Source of the DNA: Tamarix chinensis
Taxonomy: Eukaryota; Streptophyta; Magnoliopsida; Caryophyllales; Tamaricaceae
Direction: 5' to 3'
Length of the DNA: 64,000 bases
NCBI GenBank assembly: GCA_030549775.1
Contig: CM060180.1
Span: 34,879,090 to 34,943,089 of the forward strand
Shown: piece by piece, positions 37,701 through 50,594 of the stretch
Numbering within the stretch: the first letter of the stretch is position 1
Layout of the letters: every line of letters begins with the position of its first letter
Program-made: the position numbers and the translations under genes
Notes under the pieces: model-generated
What the model saw: the letters and a program-made list of their open reading frames with translations, nothing else
Databases searched by the model: none
Told to the model about the DNA's origin: nothing

Positions 37701-38196
37701 TGTTTCTCAGTTCATGCACAACCCTACAGTTGCCCACTTGAAATCAGTTCATTGCATCCTTGGGTACCTCAAAATCACACTCTTTATCGGTCTTCATCTC
37801 ACTTCAAACACTCCACTTACATTGTATGCCTTTTCTAATGCTAATTGAGTGGGTCTTCCTACAACAAGGAGTTCAACTACCAGCTACTACACATTTATAG
37901 GTTCCAATATCATTTCATGGTGTGCTAAGAAGCAACACACTATCTCTTATTCCAGTACTAAAGCACAGTACCGTGCTAACACTATTGTTGAACTTGCCTA
38001 GCTAGCTTATCTTTTCAGAGATCTTTGCAGTTTGTTTCCCTCTCCACTTACTCTTTATTGTGACCATATTAGCACTCTATGCATGACCATCAATCCTATT
38101 TCCCATGCTTGAAGTAAACATATCAAACTAGACTAACATTTTGTACATGAATGCATTGCTCTTAGGCTACTTGTTACTAAACATATTCCTTTGACT
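34727..38196 (+). pseudogene. Ty1/copia gag-pol remnant
   Basis: A degenerate plus-strand polyprotein. Visible pieces in order: zinc-knuckle relic QYCDKLGHISKIC (about 35700, first Cys lost); protease-like part around 35830; integrase start CDSFQIGKLSKPPFSSS and VDDFSKYTWIVPL (36330-36520); SRHVVFVE near 37060; RT palm with YINDIFLTRSSTKLI (37344), where YVDD is expected, then FYMKDLSLAHHFLGVEI; RNase H with SWCAKKQHTISYSSTKAQYR (37916-37975) and LLVTKHIP (38168). Many stops and frameshifts occur. Only about 90 codons separate SRHVVFVE from YINDI, so most of the N-terminal RT region is deleted. The tail resumes at 43436 after the inserted LTR. Confidence 0.88.
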
Positions 38197-40864
38197 TGTA
38201 ACACCCCAAAATCCACTATTTTTTTAAGCGGAAGTAATTAAATTAAAACCCGTAAATTCTGGGGATGTTACCGCTACACTTAGTACCAGACTAGTTCTCT
38301 CCGACCATTCCAGTACCAAGTGCTAAGGCTAAAAAGGATTATTTTCAAACATAAACCGATGGTTCATAAAAAGAACTAAAAAGATCATAACATAGAAATC
38401 AGAGTACGCATAAAAGTTTATAATCAATAATAAGATAGAAATTAGAATGCGAAATCAAAATTCCTTGAAGGGAATAATCTTATAATTGATAAAATGTTTA
38501 TTTAAAATACTCAATACAAGGTAATAAATCATAAAAGGGTAAATACGATTCAAAAGAAACAAAGAAGGGAATAAATTGCATAAAGTGTAAATATGGTCAC
38601 GACACTCTCGAACTTTGAGCCAACCACAAGCTCGACACTCAGCCTCGCCTAATATCTCGCCCACCTGCACAAAGTCAGAAGGGCCTACTACTTGTGAGAA
38701 TGAGCAACACCCATGAAAAGGGTGATCAGTACGCTACGTATTAAGTAAGGTAACCATGCACTAAGGCCAGCACACAAAATTCACATAAACCATGTAGAAT
38801 AATAAAAAAGCATAAAGTCCAACATGATAATGTAAAGGCATATGATCATTTAGGTAAAAATACAAAGGTCCAATTATAATCTAGATTAATTACTTAATTA
38901 ATCTCTTATCATAATTCTTTTTATACCATGCTCTTTATCAAGTCCACATGAGTACAGGAACCCCACTATTTCACTCCAGCGCCTGACCACTATTCTAGCC
39001 GATGGATCGTTCACTTAGGGTAACATACCCTTCTACTATTTTATGCTAGTGGATCGGTTTGGCCCCTGCTCGCATGGTGTTCCACTGTAAGTATTAGTGT
39101 CTTTTATGTGTCTTAACAAACTGTAGGGTTTAGTTTATTGAGCTTGGGATCCCCCACTATTATATTCGATGAATCGGTCACTTAGGGCAACATACCCTAC
39201 CACTATTATATGTCGGTGGATCGGTCTCTAGGATACCTCAGTACCTGGCCACTATTATGCCGGTGGATCGATTTGAGCCTGACCCAATACTCTTTCACTT
39301 TACATGATTAATGTTTTAAGTGTCTTGTCCAAATAATTTCACCCTAGAAATGCATGAATCACTCCCTCTACGCTTATCCTCCAACTAACCCGTAACATAT
39401 CATGCAAACCCTACACCTCCTAACTTACCCAACAACCTTTCCTCTATACTTATACTCATACTAGAACTACAACACCGAAATATGTGGGTCAAGGCCCACT
39501 ACTACACATCTCTAAGTCCACTTATTTCCTTGCTCTAGGTTTTCCTCAGAAACCCTAATTTAGGCCTAAGTGGCACATCCTACTCCACCTCACACAACCC
39601 AAATCATTTTAACACTCCACACATCACAACCCATAGATTCCACCCTCATCCTCATACTTTGATCATCAAGTACACGTGCTACTACTAAAAACCCTAAGTA
39701 GCCACACCAAACCCTAATAGTCCACACCAAACCCTAGCTCGGTCTCCTATGTATCCTTATATTGCTCCATATACTATTTTTCATCCAAAGTATTCAAACA
39801 CCCAAACAATACTTACATTACCTTCCTCACACCCCAAATCACTTTTTCATACATAAACTTCACTCCCATGCAGACTTTCCACATCCCATGCAACCTTTCA
39901 AACTTTTCATGAAAAACCCTAAAACTCCCACGTGAAACCCTAGATTCAACCATGCAAACCCTAGATCCATTCATATCAAACCCTAGATTCAGTCCATACA
40001 AAATCCTAGATTTGATTCCCCCATACAACACCATAGAATCTGCCATGCAAAACCCTAAGTCCATCCATACAAAACCCTAGTTTAGATTTTCCCATGCAGC
40101 ACCATAAATTCTCCCATACGAAACCCTTGATTCTCTCATACAAAACTATAGACTCCCCCATTGCTTCATTTTACTTTCACCCCTTGTTCTCCTTCCACTG
40201 ATGAATCATTAACATTTTTAGGTCAACTCACATCCCTTGGTCAACTTATTTCTGTTTGGTTAACTTACTTTCATTTTGTCAACTTATTTCTCATTTTCCG
40301 TTTTCAACCTTTTTTCCACACAACACCACTTTTATACATCCTCACATGCATGTCTAAATGGTCACAAGCCAATCATCATATACTATAATATTTCATCACA
40401 TATGCTTGATAAACATGCCATATAACAACACATGAACACACTTCAACTACACGTCATACCACACATGAAATGAATAATGATAAACATAGGATGTATAAGA
40501 TACAAAGCATATAATGCACATCATCACACCTAAAGCCTTAGTAACGCCCTTACCTAAAACGACACCGGTCTTGGAGCACACTCCTACACCTCCTTAGGGC
40601 TTTGATTGGTCTCACCTATATGAGAAAAAACTAGAATTAAATTCCCTCCTACCAAAAATACTATTATTACTAACTTATTCTAAGACTAGGTTTTTAATAA
40701 AATAATAACATATTAATAATAACGACATTAACTAATTACTAACTTTGCTAAAGATATAAGAATTAATAGTAATATTGCAAAAGTTGATAATATAAGGGTT
40801 TGAAGACTTAATCCTAATAATAATAATAATGAAAATGGAAATAATACAAATAATAACAATAATG

Positions 40865-40898
<34 letters not shown>

Positions 40899-41427
40899 TA
40901 ATAATAACCATAATAATAATAACAATAATAATAATAAGGGCATTACTCAAAAACAAAGTGAAATAAGGGCTTCGACCCCTTTACCAAAATAATAATAATG
41001 ATAATGATAATAGTACAAAAAATAATAATAGAAATATAAATAAAATTAATGATAAAAACTATAATAATATTGAAAAATAATAATAATTGTAACGGTAATA
41101 ATAATACTAAAAATACTAATAATATTATTAATATTATTCAAAATGGATGATGAGATAAGGGCTTCAACCCTTCACCAAAATAATGCTAATAATATCATTA
41201 GGAAATTATTAATAAAAATAGTAATAATAATAGTAATGAAATAATAATCGAAATTAAAAAAAAATAATGATGATGATGATGATGATGATAGTAGTAGTAA
41301 TGATAAAATAACCTAAACCGAGAGTAACATAAATTAGGATTTTCGACCCTACTTCGAAATAGTAAAAGTACCATTAGTAATGATGATGATATTAATAATA
41401 ATAATACATACATACATACATATTACT

Positions 41428-41500
<73 letters not shown>

Positions 41501-41700
41501 GCAACACTATTAGTAAAATAGTTGTAATAATAATAATAATTTCAAAATAGTAGTAGTAGTAATAATAATAATAATAACATTAATAAATAAAATAAAAACT
41601 CGTAGTAATAATAATAATATTAATAATACTATTACTCATAATCTATTCAGCCAAATAAGGTCAGCCCTAATAATAAATAATAATACTATTAATATTGAAC

Positions 41701-41742
<42 letters not shown>

Positions 41743-43435
41743 TTTGAATAATATGCTAAAATTGAAATAAAATAAAATAAACTTAATTAAATAGGGGAAA
41801 AGGGTTGAGAGGGCTTAGGGTTCAACCTTAGGCTGGTGGTGACAGGCAACGCCGGTGGTGGTGCATGGCGGTGGCCGAAAAAAGGGAAGAAAAGGGGAAA
41901 AGTTGGATGCTAGGAAAAAGGAGAGGTAGAATGGAGGTGGGAGTTGGGGTGTTTAGAGTTGCTTAGGTGGAGAGGAGCATAATGGAGGGGGCAGCGCAGC
42001 CAAAGGTGGGGGTGCACGGCGGCGTTGGTGGTGGCCGAATGAAGAAGAATAAGAGAAAAATAGGAGGAGAGGGAGGAAGGGGAAAAGAAGGGTAGGGAAA
42101 GGTAGAGGAGGGTCTGCAGAACAAATTGAGAGGTGAATGGGGCGGTGGCTACGGCAGGAGAGGTGGCTATTAGTGGTTCGAAGGGTGGCGAAGGTGGAAG
42201 AGAGCGCTGATTGGGAAGCAAACTTTACACAACCAAGGTGGCTTGTGCAGGGAAAATCGAGGGATATAGGAGGTTTAGTTGTGTAGAGGACGATGTAGGG
42301 AAGGCTTAGACAGGCAGAGTGGGTGACAGTGTTGGCCAATGGCGGCAGGGCTGGCGTTTGAAAGGGCGGCGGTGAAAAGGGATGATTTTTGGGTTTCAAG
42401 GAAAGAAGGCTTGAGCTCAGGCTATTTTGGATATATTTATAGGCTAAGGCAGGGGAAAAGGTTGAAGGGAATATGGGAGGATAAGGCAGGTGGGTGAGGT
42501 GCACCGGCCGGTGCCGGTAGGCCTACACACGATCAATCATGGTAGGGGAGGTGATTGGCTGGGATGAGGAAAATCATACGAGAAGAGGGGAGGGTTAGTT
42601 GGGTCCAATTAACTATGAGTCGGTAGGGGAGAAGGAGAAAAGTAACGGTCGGTCAAAAAGCGTGGCTGGCGACGACAAACTAAGGGCGGTTGCAGGTCGA
42701 CAGATTTGCAGGTGCAAATGGCGGGAAGAAGAGGAAGAAGAAAGAAGGAAGAAGGGGGAGGCTGCGTGGACCGGTCGACCGGGAAAAAGAAGAAAAGAAA
42801 AGAAAGGCGAGGCGTCCAACAGAAGTTAAAAAAATTGTCAAAATGCGGCGTTCTGAGGCGGGCCGCGCTGAAGGACAAAAGGAAGAAAAGGAAATTTAAG
42901 CCGCAGAAAGGCCCAAGCGGGAAGGAGAAAGAAAAATAAAAGAAGAAGAAAGAAAAAGAAGAAAAAGGAAGAAAGAAAAAGGGAAAAAAGAAAAAGAGAA
43001 AAATAGGTAGGTTGGGTATTTAAATTAATTTGAATATTTTGGATACTTAAAAATAATAATATTTAAATAAAATAATATTAAATTTTCTTTTTAGGCTAAT
43101 TTAAGATTTTTGAAAGGTTTTTTTATAAATTCCATTTTAATTAGCAAATCACTCTAATTTTTTCCAATTAAATTATTTATAAAATTCCTATTAATTTGGC
43201 CCTATTTATTTCCTCTTATTTAATAAAATAATTTATTTAATTGGTTTCCAAAATAAAATCCTTAATTAGCTAAAATACCCAAAATTCTTCCTAATTAAAA
43301 TATTTATAAATTTCTTTCTTGATCTGCCCTAATTAATTCCCTTTTATTTTAATAAAAATAATTTATTTAATTAATTTTTCTAATAAAACCTTATTTAACT
43401 GTAGTTTTTAAAATTAGAATTTTCGGGACATTTCA
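38197..43435 (-). mobile_element. Complete solo type B LTR inserted in the copia element
   Basis: A single 5239-bp LTR on the minus strand, from TGAAATGTCCCGAAAATTC (43435) to TTTTGGGGTGTTACA (38197). It contains a purine-rich tract (43010-42880), a GC-rich block (42900-41850), triplet arrays (41760-40800), telobox-rich sequence (40150-39690) and CCGGTGG modules (39270-38970). Its terminal half resembles the type A LTR of the LARD element, including TTGGAGCACRCTCCTACACCTC and the TTAGTACCAG...AAGTGCTAAGGCT end. The flanks TGACT and ATCCA do not match, so no target duplication is visible. Later rearrangement or an inter-element product would explain this. Confidence 0.8.
40640..41760. repeat. 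Triplet-repeat region of the type B LTR
   Basis: Long imperfect AAT arrays with CAT, AGT and CAA variants, including near-perfect AAT runs at 41428-41500 and 41703-41743. These are interspersed with GGGTCGAAGCCC-like islands (GGGCTTCGACCC at 40968, GGGCTTCAACCC at 41158). The poly-Leu and poly-Ile frames seen here are artefacts of the repeats. Confidence 0.9.
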
Positions 43436-43523
43436 ATCCAAATTGTTAATCTGTTCTAAATGTTACACTCACTTACTTCAGTAACAAATTGTGCCTCCAG
43501 CCTTAGCTCGGTTTGTGAGAGGG
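43436..43523 (+). pseudogene. Tail of the copia polyprotein and polypurine region
   Basis: A short remnant between the inserted LTR and the copia 3' LTR. The end of the region (GAGAGGG at 43517-43523) looks like the degraded purine tract that precedes a copia 3' LTR. The coding frame is broken. Confidence 0.6.
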
Positions 43524-43912
43524 TATTAGCAAACCTGATCCAAGCATATGAACTTTAGGATTTATAAGGTGTTTTCCCCATTTTATGGAGAAATAAAGGG
43601 GATTATGCTCAGTCAAATATCTATTAAAGGAATATGGCTAGTGTCAATTACTCCTAAAAGTAACAACTTCTTACTAAATGGTAGTTTAGTTGATTAATAA
43701 AATTCTAGCATTTTACTATGTTTGAATAATTAATTCAAACCTATTGACTGCTAATTTTAAGAAATTACTTTAGGAAATCTATGACCGAGCTACAATATAT
43801 ATTCTTAACCTCTAGTTGTTAATGTAATAGTGAAGTTAATCAATTAAAAGACTTACTAAGAAAACCTTCTCCAATTCTATTTTTCCTTCTTATTCTCCAA
43901 TTATATTTTTCA
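43524..43912 (+). repeat. 3' LTR of the decayed Ty1/copia element
   Basis: Diverged copy of 34335-34724, starting TATTAGCAAACCTGATCC and ending near TTTTTCA. With the 5' copy it bounds a copia element of about 4.3 kb once the 5.24-kb inserted LTR is subtracted. CTACAC occurs just outside both ends (34328 and 43918) but is offset from the predicted termini, so I do not claim it as a duplication. Confidence 0.8.
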
Positions 43913-46400
43913 TCTCACTACACCTTCTGATTTCTCTTGTCTGCCTAATTGCCTCTCCATGATCCTCCCAGTCACATAAATTTAGGAAAATTTGAATGGG
44001 GCTTCTCCACCCTAGTTATTCTCCTCATTTTGGTGTATATAGATAATTGAGATTCCCCTTCCTCTTCCTCTATTTTTTCCATGTTTATGATTTCATCATC
44101 AAAGGGGAAATATGGCTAAACACGTGTGGATTTTGTAAACATTTCTGATCTCTTGTTTTGTATTTTCCTTCTCTTTACGTAACTTGCTCATTTCTCAAGA
44201 GCTCATTTTTCTTGCACATATATTGTTTTTGGCATGAATGATAGAGAAGAGATGGTAGTATTTATTTTAATCACATTTGATCATCATTCTCGCCTCCTTT
44301 TTTGCCTCTGAACTTTACTTCTAGGGTTGATTGTTTCTCCATACATGATTTTATTATATGTTTGTATAATATATGCCTTAATCTCCCTAATTGCATGACC
44401 TCAACCCAAATTGCTCAATGTGTAGCAATTTTAAGAGCCAACAATTGTTAATGGCTCTTTAACCGTTGCACCAAAGTTGTATATAATTTTTCCCCAAGGC
44501 CAACGCTTATCAAAATTAGTTAGTCCTATGAATTGAGATAGCTCTCTTGATTGAGTAACATTCTTGGTCAAGGAATGAAACTTTTGTTATCTTTTGTTGT
44601 CATACCTTGTTTCTTCATGGACTCCATGAGCCACCCAACAATGATTTTATTGACGTATCCTATTACAGTACAGGTACAATTAGTCCTATCCATATTGTAG
44701 ACATTAGGCAGAGACATGGGTGATGGTTAACATCAAGATGAATGTGGATGCTTTCAAAGTTATTAAGGACAAAGGTTAAGAAAGTAATATCTTCTTAATG
44801 TAGGTGTTTCATCGCGTTAAACTTGTAGTAATCTCTTCTTTAGTAAAAACACATTCGTGTTTCACTTGCAACTTCTCTTAATAATTAGATTGAGAGAAGC
44901 CCCCCTCCCCTTCTATTGTCTTTTTTTTTGGTGGGTGGGTGGAGGGATGTTTATTTAAAAATTTGTCTCTTTTCTTACCTAAGCCTGTTAAATGAAAGAA
45001 TTATCTTCCTGTTTGAACTAATATCATTCTTGTGTGAATGTTAAATGTAGGAACCCTACGTGACAAGAACATGTCTTTTTGATACAATACAACTTGGAGG
45101 AAGCGGTTTCCACATTTCCATTTGAGTTGTGATGGATTTATGAATTGTGTATTAGTATGCCAAAAAACCAAAAATAAAAATTACAAAATGACGGTGCACC
45201 ATTTTATTAATCAAAGTTTGTAATATGAGTTCAATGATAAGATATGAGTTGAATAAGACATGTAAGAAGTCTCTTAGTTATTTCTTTTATTATGTAATAA
45301 AACTATGAATTTACAATGTTTTTTACTACTTTATGTACCTGTGGTTTACCTGTAGTCTTGGCCATGGCTTGAGTCTGCCTACATAATGATCAAGAAAGTT
45401 TGCACTTGGAAGACAGACAATTTATAAGTCTACACTCAATAGCCAAATTTGTTATTCATAAATCAAAACCATGGAATTATGGTTTTCCAAATGAAATATT
45501 CATTTAAATTAATCAACATACTATAGTAACCTAATAAGTGAACCACCGGTGAAATCTATATATTTCTTTAATATAGATCCTCCCTGTGTGAAAACTAAAA
45601 GCTCGGTAGATAGGATGGAATGAGAACATGGCAAGGTCATGATGTACATTGATGATGAAATGCATCGTTGCCTCATGATGAATTTAGGACACCCCAACCC
45701 ACCCTACAAAGAGGGGGGGGGAACCATGAAGGTTACAAGTGTGTTATTTTGTGCACATAGAATAGCATCACTAGTTAGTGAAAAACTATAAAGCACAACC
45801 TTCAAGTTTTTCATACCACAAGCGACTTAAATAGCATCAACTTGCATCTTGTTTCATCTAACCAATAGCTTAGCCAACTAATATTACATCACAGGCTCAG
45901 CCGTGAACTTATTATCACACATGCGAAAATAGAAGTATCAATGTGCATAGCTGCATAGTTTCCTTTTTTGCATAATAATACACACACATACACAACTCAG
46001 ATTGATCACAACATTGAACACATTACAAACTTTGATTAACACATGCACTAAAAGAGCAACATCAATGTCCGTCATATCTCATATATAAACACAGAGACTT
46101 CTTCCTTGAAACTACATTGCTCTGAAAAGACAGGTACTCCCATCTCATCACACAAGGCTCCTGCATTTAGCATCCACAAGATGAAGACATTAGTACTAGC
46201 AGGAAAACAGACAAATCCAGGATCTCCTCCCTAGGGAACACCCCCAAAACATTACCACAAAAAAATAAACCCAATAAAAAAATACAAGAGGAAAAAGAAT
46301 AAGTGAAAGAATCCTTTGGTGAATACTACACATGGTTGTTGGATACTAAACATGCTACCACATATGTAATACTAGTGGAACCTTAGATTTTGAAGCTTGG
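43913..46400. other. Intergenic, no gene recognised
   Basis: 2.5 kb of AT-rich sequence with only short frames on both strands and no clear repeat ends. It could hold decayed transposon sequence beyond my recognition. Confidence 0.5.
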
Positions 46401-48192
46401 ACCAATTTTGAGTCAATCAAAGCAAAAAGAGCTTTTACAACCAATCGCTAAGACTGAGGTTGAGGATGTTTTGTTCTCAATAGGCAATACCAAAGCTCCT
46501 GGCCTTAATGGTTTCATTGTTGGGTTTTTTAAAACCACTTAGGATATTGGGGGGATCTATGGAATTTCATATAGGAAATATTCTATTTAGGCTCCCTCCC
46601 TCCCTTATTTCATCACACCCACGATTCTAGTTTTAATTCCCAAGTGCGATAATCCAAGCAAAGTGATAGACTTTAGATTCATAGCCTGTTGTTCAATATT
46701 GTATAAAAATACTCCCTAAATTTTTCTCTACCAAATTCTAACCCATCTTACCTACTATTATCAATCCTTCACAATCTGCTTTTATGAAAGGCAGGTTGAT
46801 GGAAGATAATATTTTGCTGGCTCATGAACTTATTCGAATGTATGGAAGAAATAATGCATTGCCAAGATGGATGATGAAGTTCAACTTAATGAAAGCTTAT
46901 GATTGAAGTTTCCTAGAGAGCGTGCTTATAGGACTTATCTTCCCTCCTCACTATGCTAAGGTACTAATGGCATGTGTGACTCAAGTCTGTTATACCTTAG
47001 CCATAAATGACGAACATCTCCCCCATTTCCAAGCACATAAGATCCTAAGACAAGTAGATCTCCTATCCCTCTACCTCTTTGTGATTGCTTTAGAATACCT
47101 CACCAAAATGTTGCAGCGGTTGTGGAGTGTCAATGGCTTTAGAGGACATCCCAAATGCAAGGAGCTTAGTATTATAAACCTATCATTCGTGAATAATTTA
47201 TTAATTTTTTGCCAAAGTGACTTGCATTCGATATCACTTCTCAAGTCCACCTTTGATAGTTTCAGCGTCACTTCTGGATTTCTCATCGGTCCTTCTAAAA
47301 GTGCAGTCTATTTCGGAACAGTTAGAGAGCAAAGAGAAAAACTATTCTAAAGCTCCTCTCTTTCCTCGAGGGTGGTATGCCTTTTAGATACCTAGGAGTT
47401 CCGTTACCATCGGCTAGACTATGTTATGATCAGATGGTGGGGTTGGTGGAGAAACTTACCAATCGGATTAACCACTAGGCTACTATAGTATGAGGACGTG
47501 TTTGACTGTTGCGATCGGTTATCTTTGCGAATCGACTCTTTAAGTACCAAGTTTTTATCCTTTCAAAGAAGCTACTTATCAAGTTAATCAGTTTGTGCAT
47601 AACCTTTTGTGGACAAGGAAAGCTAATCCCGACAAAAGGGCCTTAATCACTTGGCCTACGATTTGCCTATCAAAAAAGGAATCAGGTTTAAGCTTGATTG
47701 ATATTGCAGTATGGCATGTTGTTATATGGAAACATTTATGACACGGGATAAAAATAGCTTATGGATCAAATGGATTCGTAGCTACTACTTAAAGGGGTGT
47801 TCAATTCGGTAGGTTAAGCTCCCTAGCACGTCACTTTGGACTATAAAAAATTCTTTGGTGTGAGCGAAATGTTGCAACCAGTCTTTGCAGCTATGAATCC
47901 ATCGGGGTGACACAAAATTAACACAATCTATGATAGTATCATACGGCAAGGTACCCTAGTCAAATGGTGGAAGCTAATTTGGTTGAATAATGCTAGCCCT
48001 AAGCATAAGTTGGTGCTATGGTTAGCTACATACAACTATTTACCAATGAACGATACCATAAGTAAATTTTGTACTTTGAAGAATATGTTGCGTAGTTTCT
48101 GCACACAAGATGAGTCTATTTTTCACTTACTCTTTGAGTGTGAGAAAATGAAACAACTTTGGAGGAATGTGTTAGGTACCACGCTATTCTAG
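46400..48192 (+). pseudogene. LINE (L1-like) reverse transcriptase remnant
   Basis: Plus-strand relic of a plant L1-type ORF2. Recognisable in order: SIGNTKAPGLNGF (46478-46516); PSQSAFMKGRLMEDNILLAHEL (46768-46830); MKFNLMKAYD (46876-46905); the longest open piece 46922-47350 with ILRQVDLLSLYLFVIALEYL, FVNN where FADD is catalytic, and KSAVYFG; a zf-RVT domain at 47983-48192 (KHKLVLWLATYNYLPMND, then ESIFHLLFECEKMKQLW). Stops and frameshifts are frequent, and the catalytic Asp pair has become Asn-Asn. The endonuclease half and 3' poly(A) were not found. Confidence 0.87.
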
Positions 48193-48806
48193 TAAGATTA
48201 TCAGGAAACTAATAGCATAAAAGATTATTAAAAGGGTGTATTTGATTGAGAAACAACAACAAAATGGATACAACCAAGTTTCAAGGACCTGAAACCTCCC
48301 TACTGATTTTCCCACTTCCTTCCCATCCCCTTCTCTACTACACTTTTATTTATAGGTTCACAATGACATCTAGAGTATTCCACTAACAAACCATAACAAC
48401 TAAAACGTTATTCCCAAACTAATCCAAATTAACCCCTCCTAATAGAATTCAACTAGGAGGCCCTATTCAGCAGTGGCTGAGAGCTTTAGAGGTGATGGCC
48501 CGGAGCACCAGAGGTACAAGGACGATGTCGTTAGCTTTTATGAATGTTGGAAAGACCAGAATGCTAAGATCTTCTCCCAGTCAGAATTGAATTGGAATGT
48601 TTTAATTAGGAAGATATAACCTATGTAGTTGTTGCTAGGTATACATCCTCATGTACAGTCACTTATGACGAGTCCTATATAGTTTGGAAAAGTTTTACTC
48701 GATAAGCTATAATTTTTCCAATCTTTAACAATATATCATTTTAAATAAATAAATAAAACTAGAGGGAAAAAGTAAGAGCAAGGAATGGGGTGGTTTCCCA
48801 ATCGAA
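48193..48806. other. Region downstream of the lectin gene
   Basis: About 600 bp between the LINE relic and the lectin stop codon. The part next to 48806 should hold the lectin 3' UTR. No further coding sequence is recognised. Confidence 0.45.
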
Positions 48807-50594
48807 CTAATTTAGGGAGGCTGCAAGTGAAACAAGAATGTCTTCGGCCATTTGGCCATCGATACCAGCAGACTTCAGTATAGCGCGACAAACAGAGGAA
48901 AAGAATTCAAATGAGTTCAACCACTTACAATAAGGAACAATCTTCCACCTCTGGTTTTCACCTTTGTTCCACTCCCAAAGCACTATACGGGTTCCATCAT
49001 GAACACCTCCATGGTTCTCTCCAATGTATGCGTCCACATTAAGTTTGATGTTATTAACCATCCGAATAGTCTTGTAACCATCACCCAAGTCATTGCTCAA
49101 TGTCCATAGGACAGACTGATCCAGTTTATCAGTTTCATACGCTGTCAATTGCACCTGCAACCACAGAGAAACCAGTTCGAGCAGAAAAAGAGTTTAAGAT
49201 AACAGAAGTCTTTTTGACAATAAACCCATCTCATTTCAGATACATGAATCATGTTCAAGCTGCCTCAAATCATAGGACAATATTTTCTTTTTTTCCTCTC
49301 TTAATCGTTGGACTTCAAGCAGGCAATAAGATAACTTTAGGGCAAAAATCAAAGGAAAAACCATTACCAACGGCCATACTAGATTATTACAGACAGTTTT
49401 TAGTGTGCAATCAGGAATAAGCCATACTCGTATAATCGTACGAGATCGACAAGCAGTCAACCCCAAAAGTAAAATGCAGCAAAGAAAAGGATGGTGAGGA
49501 TGATGATCAAATGTGCAAACAAAAATACCACTATGTAGCATTCATGACAAAAAATATAGGCAATAAAATTAATTGGCTGAAAAAGTGGCCACATTTTTTC
49601 GTTCTGTTGAATTATTAATTCACCAATAACCATGGATGGGACCATGATTTCAATATGTAACGAAAATGAGATGAACGAAATGAACCAAATACTTACAGGC
49701 TGAGTAGCACCAATCGAATGCTTGACAGCCTGACCAGTAGCTTTATTAATCAAAGAAAAGCTTGGAAACCCTTGTTCATCCTTCACCCTTACGCTGTACT
49801 TCTCATCTTTGATCCAGTGCTATACAATCATTAACATCAATAGCGGTAATAAATCCTACCTTAGATAGCAAATTAAAAAATGTAGAATAGAAACCCATGT
49901 CAGCCTTGATACAAGTAATTCACAGAGAGAAGTGTCCGATCCAGATAAAATAATCATATCAGAACTTAATTTCAGCATAATCAATTAATCTTACTTGGGT
50001 AGGATCACCACTTTCGGATCGAGCAAGAATCACTTGACCATCCCTAATAGCAAGCGAAAAACTAGGCTCAGCTTTGGTATATATCCTAACAGTGGATCTA
50101 TTCGCCAAATAATCTGACTCTGGACTCTGGTGGCTGTGCTCATGAATGTGACTTTCGATGAATGCCGGCATATTAGGACGATGATGACGGTGCTCGGTCC
50201 CCAGGGTTCCATAATTCTCAGCAGGTGGTGGAGCTTCATAGCTGACATGAGAGGCGTGCTGAGCATAACCGCTGGGTGGGTAGTTCGGGCGATCCTGCTC
50301 TGAATAAGAGCTGTGATTGGCACCGGCTAAATGCGACGAATGGGGTGGTGGAGGTTCATAGACGCTGTATGGAGGCCGGGGAGGTGGGGGCGATGACTGA
50401 TCATAGGTTCCGAAAATTGGTGGAGGATGACCATAGGGCTCGAAATTTGGAGGTGGCTGACCATAATGTCCGAAATTCGGAGGTGGAGGGAATCGTTCAC
50501 CGGCGCCGGGAGGTGGAGGAGGTGGGAAGTCTCCTTCTTGATCATCGTTCCTACGGTGATGATGGTGGTGGTGGTGTCCGTATGGAAAATCCAT
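48807..50594 (-). CDS. EULS3: EULS3-type lectin (EUL domain, ricin-B-like fold)
   Basis: Minus-strand exons: 50594-49995 (200 codons), 49819-49697 (41 codons), 49154-48929, 48820-48807; 320 residues. The head is low-complexity: MDFPYG, a seven-His run, then Pro-rich repeats of the form PPPNFxxYGxPPP (residues 24-90). The EUL domain follows (about 166-316), starting VRIYTKAEPSFSLAIRDG and ending NQRWKIVPY, including the QRW motif of the beta-trefoil fold. EULS3 proteins are nucleocytoplasmic carbohydrate-binding lectins linked to abiotic stress and stomatal responses in Arabidopsis (family knowledge). The last intron (48928-48821, GTAAGT...TTGCAG) is exactly 36 codons and open, so an unspliced 356-residue form is also possible. 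Domain length favours splicing. Confidence 0.9.
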
